This document shows positions 1 to 11,296 of a stretch of 64,000 nt of DNA, in pieces; within the stretch, counting starts at the first letter, position 1; each line of letters begins with the position of its first letter. Source of the stretch: Brachionus koreanus (lineage: Eukaryota > Rotifera > Eurotatoria > Ploima > Brachionidae); assembly GCA_016987375.1 (NCBI GenBank), contig PJRA01000323.1, positions 1,973,877 to 2,037,876 of the forward strand, written 5' to 3'. The position numbers were made by a program, and so were the translations under genes. The notes under the pieces were generated by a model. That model worked only from the letters and a program-made list of their open reading frames with translations, ran no database searches and was not told where the DNA came from.

Positions 1-582
1 GAACTGATTCAATATTTAAATGCACCACGAGTTAAAAATCTCCCAGGTTTTGATACGTTGAAATGGTGGTCGAAATCAAATTATAAGTACATGAAAAAAA
101 TTGCAAAAGATTATTTAAGTATTAGTCATACCGGTGTTCCATCAGAAAAAAACATTTTCAGCAGCTGGTTTAACAATCACAGATGATAGAACTTCTATAA
201 GTCCAAAAAGTGTCGAAAATTTGGTCTGTTTAAATTCTTCGTCAGGCAATTTATAATAAAATATACTTATGTAGATTTTCTGATTTTTCTACAAGAATTT
301 TTTCAATTTTCCTTGGATTTTATAAATTACAAATTTATTTAATAAAATATTTTTTAAAAAAAATTTGCAACAGATGTTTCTTAGTATCTACTAGAAAAAT
401 TTCAAATAAACAAGAATAACAAGAATTCAATAAACAGCAGGGAAAAAATCAACCAAAAAACCGTTTTAGGACCGATTCTCAAACCGGTTTTACCGAACTG
501 GTTTTGAAATGTTTTGAAATTCTAAAACAGAACCGGCTCTTCCCAAAACTGTTTTCAAACCGGAACCGTTCTACCAGACCTA
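1..582 (+). pseudogene. Right end of a decayed hAT transposon (transposase C-terminus plus 3' terminal region)
   Basis: The first 150 bp read as the C-terminal dimerisation region of a hAT transposase (W-W-x near residue 22, then a YLSI-like stretch and VPSE). After an A-run at about 144-152 the frame slips by one base. The other frame then continues with FSAAG and the typical T-x-DDR-x-S motif, followed by ENLV, and ends at a stop at 254-256. So the gene is broken by at least one frameshift, and its 5' part lies outside the window. Downstream, 470-582 carries several ACCGGTTT-type subterminal repeats and ends in ctaccagaccta. Read from the other strand this begins TAGGTCTGG, which fits the hAT terminal pattern. 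The left end and target duplication cannot be seen. Confidence 0.75.
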
Positions 583-1748
583 ATCATGAAGTATTATATT
601 ATTCTTTTTTGTTAGGTTTGTTAAATTTAAAATTGGTTCCTAGATAAAGTAGACAAATAAACACTTTTAGTACTAGGGAAAAGATAAACTTATTGTCTTT
701 AGTTCTTGCTCTGAATACCCATTTTTTCTGGCATTGTAAAATTCAATGCAAATTGAACAAAATTTTTTTAATAAATTAAAATTAACAAAAATGAAAAATC
801 TTACAAATAATACTGCAATCTAATGCAACAGATATAACAAAATTTTTTCCATGCTGCAAATCGAATAAACCTTAATCATTAATTATACTAAATTTGGTAT
901 TTGTTGATATCAATGAGCTGATTTTTTAACTTAATTTTTTTTATACAATTTCATGAAATTGTTTGAACATAAAATTAACAAAAAAAAATATTCTTTAGTT
1001 ATGAATAATTCACATAGAACATGTGCTAATTGCCCTCGTTGTATTGATTTCAATGAAAAACAATGTAAAATAGAGATCGAATTAGATCAAAGTGCCTGAA
1101 AGTCTTATAGTCTTCTTTAGGAATTGAGTTTAACACTAGAAGCACCAAACGAGTCATTTGATTCGTATGAAAAATTTTTAAATCCTCGTATCTTTTGAAT
1201 AGATTTTTCAAATAAATATATCTTTTTAAAATAAAATAGATTTTAAAATTTCCTTTAAAAAATGTCATTATTATATAAAATTATTATAGTTTTTTATAAG
1301 ATATTTTTGAGTTAAAAATATATGAAAAAATGCTCGGTGCTTCTAGTGTTAATAAGTTTAAAAATACTTGTTGTGATTATCTTAAGATTTGATAATTCAA
1401 CTAATAATTAAGCGTGACTAAACTTTTTTTTTCCTTTAACTTAAATAAAGTATTTGAATAAAAGAATGAATTTGAATTTTGAGGTCTATTTAAATGTCGA
1501 ACTAAGATTAAGGAAAAATTAAACAAACAAAAACAATGTTAAGACAAATAACAAGTCTTTATTTTGCTTGAATAATTTTATATCTTCAGAATAGGATTAA
1601 TCTTAAATTTTTTTTAAGGAAAAAAAAACAAACTTAACTTTCAAATCAAAAAGTCTTTTGATTTTCACATAATCTTTAAACAAAAATTGACGTTAAACAA
1701 AATTATAATAAGCATAAATTATTTTTAGCTAATTTTGTTTTATCTAGC
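583..1748. other. AT-rich intergenic stretch upstream of the KCTD3-like gene
   Basis: No coding sequence is supported here. Apart from the MITE at 1130-1352 it is low-complexity AT-rich DNA. Two acceptor-like sites (AG at 1727-1728 and 1746-1747) precede the KCTD3-like start codon. Confidence 0.5.
1130..1352. mobile_element. TTAA-flanked MITE, family A (complete copy)
   Basis: Both ends carry TTAA followed by the same inverted terminal sequence, CACTAGAAGCACC. The left copy begins at 1130 and the right one ends at 1352, giving a 223-bp element. The TTAA ends and the CACTAGAA start resemble piggyBac-superfamily termini, in which TTAA is the target duplication. There is no coding capacity, so the element is non-autonomous. 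Related, more degraded copies lie at 8978-9141 and 31419-31610, and a right end only at about 33385-33400. Confidence 0.75.
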
Positions 1749-4700
1749 ATGCTCCCAGCTTTTACAAGTGATATAATTAACCTAAATGTCGGGGGACAAA
1801 AATTTTCCACATCTCGGCAAACTTTGTGCTCAGTGCCAGACTCGTTTTTCTCTTCACTAATTAGTGGACGCATTCCAAGCTGTAGAGATGAACAAGGCTA
1901 CATTTTTATCGACAGAGATCCGAAATATTTTTCAATAATACTTAATTTCTTAAGAACGCGAGAACTTAATCTAACCGGAATAGACAATATCTCGTCGCTG
2001 AAAAATGAGGCCGAATTCTATGCTATAACCCCTTTGGTGAAAAGACTAATTTTGTGTGAAGACCTCGAAGGTTCACATTGCGGAGATATCTTATTTACTG
2101 GCTTCATTACCACACCCTTGATGATCTCAAAAAAGCTTAACAACAAAATATTGTGCAGTGATTCAGTCCCTGTTAGTTCAAACAAACCCGGAAGTGTCTT
2201 AAGACTTGGTAGCTCTAAGCCTTCGCATGAAAACCAAAAGAATCACGGATCAAACGAATACACTTTTAGTCGTTTTGTTTCTCATTCAAGAAAGTCTTCG
2301 AACGAAGTGTACACAAACTATTCGAATCATGCTTCGTCAACTTGTTCTAGTACAACTTCATCCACAACTCCGACTTCGACTGGTTACAAGTGCCATTCAA
2401 GAAACCAGTCACTTGACTTAAAGCAGATCAAAACAGATCTTGGAATTTTACTGGCTGATTGTTCTAATCTTGCGAATAACTATACTGCCAATTCTCTTGT
2501 ACAAGTTAATTTAATTACCGGCCATCTAAATTGGATAGCTGTGGCGTATTCTCATTATGTTTCATGCTATAAACTCAAAGATGGTTTGGGTTGGCAATTG
2601 GTAAATAGAATTTTTACTTTTTACTAAATACATAGTTTTTTCAATTTCGAAAATTTTTGGCAAAAATCTAAATTTTTTTGCAATAACAAGTAAGAATTGG
2701 TAGCTCACAGAAACAAAATTATTTATTATCAAATTATGCTTTTGTTATAATTTAAAAAAATTTAGAAAATTAAAAAATTCACTTATTTAATTAGAATTAT
2801 TTATGAGACTTTTTTGGTCAATAATATTTTAATACTTTTCTGTTTTAACAGATTTGAAATTTTTCAACCACCTTCAAATTTAATTTACTAAAATGAGTTT
2901 TTAGTAAAATCAATGGCATATGAATTAAAATGGATCCAAAAATTCATTTAACTAGTAAAATATATTTTTGAAGTTGATTAGCTTTCAAACATAAGTCAAA
3001 CTAACCAATACATTACATTATTTTGATCTATAAAATCTTAAATTTTGTAGAAATTATTTTTTTTTATTTGAAAGATCAAATTTATTTTGAAATTTATCAA
3101 ATATTGTGTACAAATTAGATGTAAAAATATTTAAACAAAATATATTTTAAATCTCTATCAAAATTAATATAAATTGATATTTTCAAAGCTTTTTAAAATC
3201 GTATTATTATTTTTTGATTTTAATGATTTAGATTAAAACAACTTAAATATTTGAATTACTTATTATAGCTAGGGATGAATAATCGGTTTTAAATAATTTA
3301 AAGGCAAGAAATTTAAGACAAAAATGAAATTATTTTTTGAATTTTATCTTAAGCTCAGTTATACTAAAAATAAAAAAACATTATGTTTTTTTATTTTTTA
3401 TTCAATTTGGAATTTATTCTAAAATCAATGTATCTTAGTTGTCAAAGTTTTTTATTTCAAAAATATTAGAAATTTTTTTTTTATGAACTAAACCGAATAA
3501 ACATATTTGAGACAGTTTTCCAAATCTAATCTTTAAATTATAATCAATTGTAATCTGAATTTTAATACCGGAACACCTTCCTCTCCTTAGAGCGTTTAAA
3601 AATCCAGTATTGTGAATTTTGGAACCAAAGACATTTATTTTTTTTTTTTAAATCAAAAACTATTTAAAATTTAATTTTTGATCTAGAGATCAATGTTGAA
3701 ATCCACTACATTCAAGCTTTCTATTTTCAATAATATAAACTCAATTTTTATAGATTTTGTTTAAAAATTTAAAAGATTTGATTTAAATTTTCCAATGTTT
3801 AAATTTTTCTAATTAGTCAAAACTTTTATTTTATTTTTTAAGAAAATTAACTTTTTATATAATTTAAATAAATAAATGTAGTGTTGATCAGTCTATTAGA
3901 CAAGGAGACTAGCCTGTTGATTAGCCTTGAATTTGAAAAAAAAATCTACTATTGTGAATTTTGAAACCAAAGACTAAATTTTTTTTTGAAGATCAAAAAC
4001 AAGTTCTATAAATTCACCATGGTGGAACATTCATAGCTGAATTATTATAGATCTAGTAAAAACCTTTAGAAAAAAATAAATAGGCTTTTTTTACATTAAT
4101 TTCTGTTCTATTCTTTATTTTGTACCAAAAACACAAGTCAAGAAAAAAAAATAAATCTGTTCAACGCACTTTATACATCTAAAAATTATTGAAAATAAAA
4201 ATTAAATTTGAATGATACAGGTTTTGTGCCAATTGGTAAATTTTACATAACAAATTTTAGACATTACCTAAATTTTAAATTTTTGTTTTCGCTTTTTGTT
4301 CCAATATTCACAAAAATCTTTAAGACAAGCAAGATAACAAGAATTTGAATATTAATATTGATGAACACAACACAAGTTTTTGCTTGTTTTAGTAAAATGT
4401 TGAGTTAAAAATTGCATGAAATTTAAAAACTGTTTTCTAAAAAAATACAGCTTATTCTAATTATTCTTTTTAGACATAAAAAAGCTTTAAAAATAAATAT
4501 TTCATATTAAAGAAAAAAAAAGAAATTAAAAATACAAAAATATTAGAAATACAAATTAAATTTTTAATGCTTATATTATATCTGATACAAGCAATCGCGA
4601 AAAAAATATTTAAATAAAAATTGAATTTTATATAATAGAAAAATTTCATCTAAAAATTAATCCTTAGTAGTAACTATTTCTAAAGAAAAAAAAAATAATT

Positions 4701-6239
4701 TTTTTTAATTATTAAATAAATTGAAAACATAATATTTTCATTATTAAAAGATGTTTTTGAGTGAATATCAAGACGAAGAAATAGAAAGACTTGCAATTAA
4801 TTCAAAAAATCAATTTGTAAATATATCTTCTTTGAACACATCTAACAATAACCGATTAACTTCAAATCCATCCTCAACAGAAACAAATCTCAATTCATTG
4901 ACTAACGCTTCGCCTAACAAGTCTAATTCATCGCAAAGTTCACAATCTTTTGAGAATTCAAAATTTTGTACTCTAATCGCGATTTCATCAAAGCAAATTA
5001 TCAAGCTTTGGGCCATTACTGATGAATCTAATGAGCAATTGATTGGAAATTTTAATCTTAATTCAATAGTTGAGCACTTATTTTTCATAGGATCACAACT
5101 AGTAGCCACAAGCTCGGTAGGCAAAATAGGAGTATGGAATTCGCTATCACAATTGTGGCAGACCCAAGATCTAGCGCCAATTACATCATATGATACAGCT
5201 GGTTCAATTCTTCTACTAGGATCACAAAATGGTCTTCTCTATTACATTGATATGCAAAAATTTCCTCTTAGAATGAAAGACAATGATCTTTTAGTAACAC
5301 AATTGTACAAAGACCCGTTAGGAGAGCCAATAACAGCTCTTAGTGTTTATCTGACACCGAAGACAACTAATACTGGAAATTGGATTGAAATTGCCTATGG
5401 TACCAGCAATGGTAATGTAAGAGTAATAGTCCAACATCCCGAAACAGTGGGCCATAGTCCTCAATTGTTTCAAAGCTTTTCGGTACATAGAGGTGTTGTC
5501 TATAAAATTATGCTCACTGAAAAACATCTAATTTCAGTCTGTTCCGAATTCAATCATGTTCGTACTTGGAAGTAAATTTGAAAAAATAAAATAATATTTT
5601 TTATAGAAATAATTTGCTTTTAGTGTTACTCGATTTCGAGGCATGATATCCACCCAGCCTGGATCAACCCCTTTGTCTTCTTTTAAAATAATGTCCATAG
5701 AGGCCATGGATTGTCCAGTAAGCTATATATGCGGCAATGATTTCGGTCCTTTTGGAGATAGAGATAGTTATCAAGTTTTTGTGCAAAAAGTGGTGCCTTA
5801 CACTGAGGAGCTTTATGTTCGACTTGCTTCAACTGGCAAGCGAATTTGCACCATCAAGTCAGTTGATCACTCACTGATAACTAGTTTTTGTGTACATGAA
5901 TGTGAGGAGCCGTCTAAAATAAACTCTAGACCAAGGCGATATTTGTTCACCGGACATTCAAATGGAACATTGCAGCTATGGGACTTAACCACTGCGATAG
6001 AGCTTAAGCATAATGAAACTAATGATCTGTATGGACCAACAGTTGAAGAATTCACCAAATTTTTGGACAAAATTGAACTTTCGTCAACAAGTGGTCATTC
6101 CACGCCAAATTTTAATTGTTTAAGTCCCAGCTCTTCCTATTTTATTAAGCATCAGCGTAATCATTCGAATGCTTCAAGCAATCATTTACCATTTACAAAT
6201 GGATCATCTCATCCTCATGATTTAAATGAAAAAAATTAA
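1749..6239 (+). CDS. KCTD3: KCTD3/SHKBP1-like BTB and WD-repeat protein
   Basis: Three exons (1749-2600, 4751-5571, 5624-6239) give 762 residues. The N-terminus has the KCTD-type T1/BTB fold, with NVGG near residue 14 and FSTSRQTL just after. The later exons carry the conserved beta-propeller part of the family, with motifs such as [29 protein letters not shown] and [10 protein letters not shown]. The splice at 5571/5624 restores the family reading W-x-VTRFRGM across the junction. KCTD3 and SHKBP1 are adaptor proteins: KCTD3 binds HCN3 channels, and SHKBP1 binds SH3KBP1/CIN85. The two cannot be separated here. A Ser/Thr/Asn-rich insert (about residues 160-225) and a short divergent tail are lineage-specific. 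The first intron (2150 bp) is about 40 times longer than the second (52 bp). Confidence 0.93.
3881..3935. repeat. Interspersed repeat inside KCTD3-like intron 1
   Basis: About 55 bp starting gtgttgatca and ending in gattagccttga closely matches 49727-49781 (gtgttaatca ... gattaaccttga). Both copies follow an AT-rich AATAAAT-type stretch. In the same intron, a block with 'gtgaatttt-gaaaccaaagac' occurs twice (about 3610-3660 and 3952-4000). These look like fragments of an unnamed dispersed element. Confidence 0.45.
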
Positions 6240-7620
6240 ATAAAATTTTTCGATCTAAGATCAATTATTTTTTGCTTCGACGGCTTTCGACCTTAAGATG
6301 TGTTTTAATCGTTTTATATTTGTTAGAAATAATTCGTTTTTAATTATTTATTTGATTTGAAATAACAGGATTTTTATGATTTATTCCGCTATTTATTTTT
6401 TAATAAAAGCTTTAATTTTGTAAATTAAGCAATTATCTTACTTTTTAAAAATCAAATGTAAAAATGAAAGAAATAGTTATCCCACGCCAATTTCATCACT
6501 TTGTATGTTTCTTTTTTCAAAAAAATCAACAAACTTTACAAAAAAGATAAAATGTAGAACATTATTTAATATTAATAATTAATGACAAATAAGACGAAAA
6601 AAATTCTAAAACTATTTGAAATTTAGTTTTTAAAATCTTTTAGCTTATTTTGTTTTATTAAACTTTTTTCTCTTTCTGCATGATAATTCTCTCTTTGTTT
6701 GTATTTCAGTGATTTAACTTAAGATGTTCTCGTGTACGAACACGATAAAACTTGTTACACATCTATTTATACAATTAAATTTTTTTTAATATTTTTTATA
6801 TATTTTGGGTTTTATAACTTGAATAAAGATGTTTAAGCTTAAAGATTTTTGTTTAATTTTAGTCAGTTAAGCTTGTTAGAAAACGCTTACAAAATCTCTA
6901 AATTATTTTTCCATTGTTTTAATCTAAAATCTTCATTCATATCCTTTTATTTTAAGATTTTTAATCAGAACTTTAGAATAGAGATCAATATACATGTGGA
7001 GCAAAATATAACCAAGTGTTGTTGATAATTCTACATGGATAAAATATTGACCCTTAATATTTTCATAACATAAAAAAAGTAAAAAAAAAAATTAACAAAA
7101 ATTGTAATTTTCCCACAAAAATAACAAAATATAACTAATCATGTATTTATTTATTAAATCAAATTAAAATTTGTTTGCATTTGTTAACACAATAGAAGTA
7201 TTTTCTTTTTTTTAGTTGATTACCGTAAGTTTTACCAGTGTTTTGACTAACTAAACAATTGCCGAAGATTTAGAACTTGTTGTCGGCAAAACACAAGCAC
7301 CTTCGTTATAACAACCTTAAAACTTTCTTATATTCTTCCACCAGTCTGACAACCAATTAAATAGAATGACTTAATCCGGTCCCGACACATCTCTCACTCA
7401 ACTCAAAAAGTCAATTCGAAACTGTAAGTAGTTTGAGTTTGTTAAAGACCCCGTGATTCATTATGTTGTAGGAACTATCATATTTTAGATTCAAAGTAGA
7501 CCCGAAAGCTGAATTTTGAATTACTTGTTATCTATCATTGAACAAAATTAAAGTTTTGAGTCTAACGTAATGTCTTAGAACTTAACTTTTTGCTCACGAT
7601 TTAAATTTATATTGCAAATT
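6240..7620. other. Intergenic stretch
   Basis: AT-rich DNA after the KCTD3-like stop codon. An AATAAA-type signal overlaps its beginning (6237-6245). Positions 7220-7620 are less AT-rich and may be the unreadable downstream part of the Tc1-like element at 7621-7975. I could not recover a DDE/DDD catalytic segment there in any frame. Confidence 0.4.
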
Positions 7621-7965
7621 TTAAGATCTAACGATCCGTTTACGATATGAAATATCCATTTTTGTTAATTGCCGGCCAACTGTTGTCCGGTGGACATTAA
7701 ATTTTCTTGCTAGACACCTTTGACTCACTCCAGTTCGGTTATTTATCAATCTCTTCAGTTTTGTCTTCCTTGCAGCTGTCCAGGTAGTTGGACGACCCGT
7801 TCTCTTATTGTCCTTGATCGGATCTCCAATTTGAATACGGTTGATCGTATTATATATAGTGTTTCGAGCGATTCCTTGCTTAGTAAAGTGCGCCACAATG
7901 TCGGATTTTTTCATTTGTGAAATCATATTTTTGACTGCTTTTCGAAAAGCCTCTCGTTCAGACAC
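7621..7965 (-). pseudogene. Tc1/mariner-type transposase fragment (helix-turn-helix N-terminal domain)
   Basis: A 114-codon open frame carries two helix-turn-helix regions joined by the typical linker GRP-T (about residues 57-60). It ends at a stop after a basic tail. Transposases of the Tc1/IS630 type are about 340 residues and carry a DDE/DDD domain, which is absent here. This is therefore a remnant or a solo DNA-binding domain. The region upstream of its start is in frame without a better start codon. Confidence 0.7.
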
Positions 7966-7976
7966 AGAAAGTCCCC

Positions 7977-8016
7977 AAAATTAGTAAAAAAAAATGCATT
8001 TTTTTTTACTAATTTT
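7977..8016. repeat. 40-bp perfect palindrome
   Basis: Positions 7977-7996 are the exact reverse complement of 7997-8016. The centre is atgcat, the arms contain nine As and nine Ts, and the outer part is attagta/tactaat. It sits 12 bp beyond the transposase fragment on its 5' side, so it may be a joined pair of transposon ends. Confidence 0.85.
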
Positions 8017-9442
8017 ATGAATATAGTTTACTGACGTCCTAGAATATTTAAAAATATATATAATAACAAACTGAATTTTTTACTTAATTGTAAAATGGAT
8101 ATTTAACTGTCCATTATTCTTATCTCAATTTGTGCATGGGACTTAAACTTTAATTAAATAAATAAATAATTAATAATTTGTGAGACAAGTTAAGTTAATT
8201 TATTTTTAAAGGAATCATTTTTTTTAAAAAGTTAAAAAAGGACAAGTCATTTCAATTTATATATCCATAATTCCAAAATCAAAGAATTTGAAAATTATTA
8301 AATTAAAGACTAAAATTACTCTTACTAAGATTGATATATTTATTTTAAATTTAACTAATCATTGTTTTATCATAATTTTTTAAATTGATTTTAAATAAAA
8401 ATTTTGTATCTAGTTTATCTTAATTATCTAAAGATCTAATTCCCAACTTTTCCAAGAAAGCTTATTCCTAAGATATCAAATTCAGTTTGGGTAAAACCGA
8501 ACATAACTGCTAAACTTTTTCGAGCAACCAACTACACAAAATTTTCAGTAACTTGATAATTTTACCATTATTTTACAGAGCATTCCCCTACTTGGATTAA
8601 TGCCGATATCTGAGAAAATGAGATTGCATATATTAAGAATCTATATGTTCAATAGACTAAAGTGCTATTAAGCTCATATAATTCTTCATAAAAAAGCTTA
8701 TCGCATCAGTTCTGCTTAATTTATTCTATTTGATTAGATATTTTTATTTCTATAAATAATATTTTTAATTTCGATTTGAATCACTTTTTGTTTAAACTCA
8801 CAAAAAATGAACAAACAATTGAGAATTTATTATTATTAAATGATTTTGGGAAAATACAATGATTGTCCGAATGGCAATAGCCTTTGTTTAAACTCTCATT
8901 TTTGCATAACAAAATTAGATTTTTGAAGATTGTGAGAGTTTATTGTGCATTAGAAAATTAAATAGTAATAATATTTGTATGAAATTTTTAAATCCTCAAA
9001 TTTTTTGCACAGACTTTTAACAAATTAATCGATCTTTTTTGATTTATGTAGATTTTGCATTTATTTATTTTTAGAAATTTATTATTAGGTAGAAAAACAT
9101 TTTTTTTAAAGTAATAACAACATAAATAATGCTAGTGTTAATTTCAATTCAATTTGACACTTTTTTAGTAAAATAAGGAAAAAAATTAAAATTTGATAAA
9201 CTTTATTCAAAATTAAAAATTTAAAATGACGGATTTATTAATGGATATATTTAGCTAAATTAAAAAAAAAAAATGCTATTTTTTTCTAAAAGTAAAAATA
9301 AATTGCAAAATGAAAAATTATGAGTCCTGAATTTAAATAATTTTAATCGTCTAGAAAACTTAAAAGAAAAAAAGGAAAAAAAATTACAAAATTAAATTGA
9401 TTTGTATAAATTAATTGATTAATTAATTAAAAATAAATTGTT
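8017..9442. other. Intergenic stretch with a LINE-like 3' tail
   Basis: No gene is supported. At 8112-8165 the sequence 'caatttg-gcatggga' followed by AAATAAAT repeats matches 21186-21230. This looks like the 3' tail of a dispersed LINE. A family A MITE copy lies at 8978-9141. Confidence 0.45.
8978..9141. mobile_element. TTAA-flanked MITE, family A (partial copy)
   Basis: The interior matches 1165-1352 in order, including 'atgaaa-tttttaaatcctc' and an AGATTTT block. It ends in the shared right terminus gctagtgttaa. The left end is lost. Confidence 0.55.
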
Positions 9443-10706
9443 TTATGGACTCTCTTTGATTGTTTTGTGGCATTTGGTCAAGTCTTCGATCAGGTTTAGC
9501 CGATCGATTGAGCTTCTCTTGGGCCTTTTTAAAATTATGTACAACTTAGCTTTCCATGCACAAAATTTTAGTCGAGTCGAAAAAAGGTATATGTAAGAGT
9601 CACATGAGCAGCTGTGCGAATCGACTATGCGCACCGCATCCGAGTCGAGCAAACAGGCCAACGCAATCAGACACGGATGCAGGCTGTGTAGCACGGTTCG
9701 CAACGAGGTCGAATTGGCTATTCTCATTTCATAAAAGTTACGTGCATACAAGAGATGAGCTGTACAAATGTTTAAACGCTTAGATCGTTCATTTTCGTTG
9801 AGTTGGGCACAATTTTGAATGCATTTTGATTTGGTTTCGAACAACAGATTCAGATACCAATGAAAGGCTTCACCAGGGCTCACAAATGTGTCCAATTGTC
9901 TAACTTGATTCAAATTTTGATTTGCTTCCATGTAGTTTTCATCGTTTGCGTCATTTTCAAACTTGTTATACTTGGTAAATTATTCGGTTTATTCAATAAA
10001 AAAAAAAAAAAATTTAGTATCTACCAAGTTGGACTTGCTTTCGGAGAATTTTGATTTTATTTCGAATTGAGCTTCTTCTTTTTCAATGGCTTTGAAGTCA
10101 ATTAAAGGAGTGTCATCGGCTACAAAAAATGTAGTGTCCTGTATCTTAATAAAAAATTAAATAAACCCATTTAACTAATTATCTAGCTATTTTTTTTCCA
10201 GTTTTACTTCACAATAATAAGTCTCATTGTAACTTTGAGTCATTTTCGACTTTGCATCGCTTTTTTTACCAACAATTTTGTTGTTATTAACATCAAAGTT
10301 TTCTTTGTCCTCCTCTGAAATTTTTTTATCCAAAGACTAAGAAAAATAAAGTTTAATAATTAACAAAAATTTTCCCAAATAATTTATTCTACTTTGCTCG
10401 AAAAGACTTTTTTAAATCCTCGAGTAAAATTATTTGTGGATACTTCTTTGAGAGCTGGTCTTTTTTTACGAACTGTTTGATGCTGAAGAATGTCATAGTC
10501 ATTGTAAACTGGTGCTTGTTGACAATTTTGCTCGAAATTAAATTCTTCTGTGGTCAAAACAGGTTGAAGATAGTCATGATCAATCAGAGACTCTTTTGGT
10601 GACTTAAATCTTGTTTTAGCAATTATTTTAATCCGAATTAGGACTAATTTACTTTATTGGCACATCCTTTGACAGCTTTACGCCATTTAAATACAAATTT
10701 TGACAT
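9443..10706 (-). CDS. Unrecognised protein, five exons, with KEN and RxxL motifs
   Basis: Five exons join on the minus strand: 10653-10706, 10393-10602, 10208-10336, 10025-10138 and 9443-9970. They give 344 residues. The introns are 50, 56, 69 and 54 bp, and every junction is in phase 0. The N-terminal 160 residues are hydrophilic. They include RPAL at 66-69 (RxxL type) and KEN at 99-101, both known as degradation signals for the anaphase-promoting complex when exposed. The last exon is a more compact, helix-rich, Cys-containing domain of about 165 residues. I do not recognise the family. An E2F-like site lies 238 bp upstream of the start. The consistent phase and spliced length support a real gene; the cell-cycle link is only suggested by short motifs. 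Confidence 0.7.
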
Positions 10707-11296
10707 TTTTTTAAATTTCAAATTTTAAGCTTTTGTTAAATTCATGAAAAAATAAGCTCGAACAATTAAAGTAAAAATGCTAACCAGAGTTTGTTTTTGA
10801 AATTTTTTTTTTTAAATCTATCGAATTCAAATGAATACAATAATAAGCACAAATTTAGTCTTAGAGCGAGTTTTATTTTTCAAGTGTCAGGTTTTTGGTC
10901 TTAGAAAAAAATTTTGCATTTTATTTTCATTTTTTTTTTTGAATTTTGGCGCCAAGCGGCATTTTTAGACAGTTAATTAGCGGATGTAGATTTTGTGTCC
11001 GCACCTCGAAATAATTTCAACTTGCTCAAAAAGTTTATTTAATTTTGCATTCGGAAAAATAGATTCAAATTCAGTTTTATAGTTAGAAAACACGTTGAAT
11101 ATTTTTCTTCAATTCAATTTGAATCTTTTTTTATTTGGTTCCAAATAAAATCTAATTATATTTATAAATATTATCTACTTTGATCCACTTGAGCCAAAAT
11201 TTCCTCTTAATTTCAAAAGAATTTCTTCATATTATTGCATCATAATTCAATGAAATTACACTTAAATTTTCTAATTTATTTATTAGCTTCAAAAAT
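10707..11296. promoter_or_regulatory. Divergent promoter region between the orphan gene and DPH5
   Basis: The 590 bp between the two start codons must hold the promoters of both divergent genes. It contains the only notable GC-rich site nearby (10944-10956) and an AG acceptor-like site at 11285-11286, 10 nt before the DPH5 ATG. I see no clear TATA box. Confidence 0.45.
10944..10956. promoter_or_regulatory. E2F-like site
   Basis: ttttggcgccaag matches the palindromic E2F/DP consensus (TTTSGCGC on both strands). Such a site is rare by chance in DNA this AT-rich. It lies 238 bp upstream of the orphan gene's start and about 340 bp upstream of DPH5. Confidence 0.45.

Noticed and set aside
4751..6239. 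Two separate WD-type genes
   Set aside because: Splice phase and continuous similarity to KCTD3/SHKBP1 across both junctions show that they are exons 2 and 3 of one gene.
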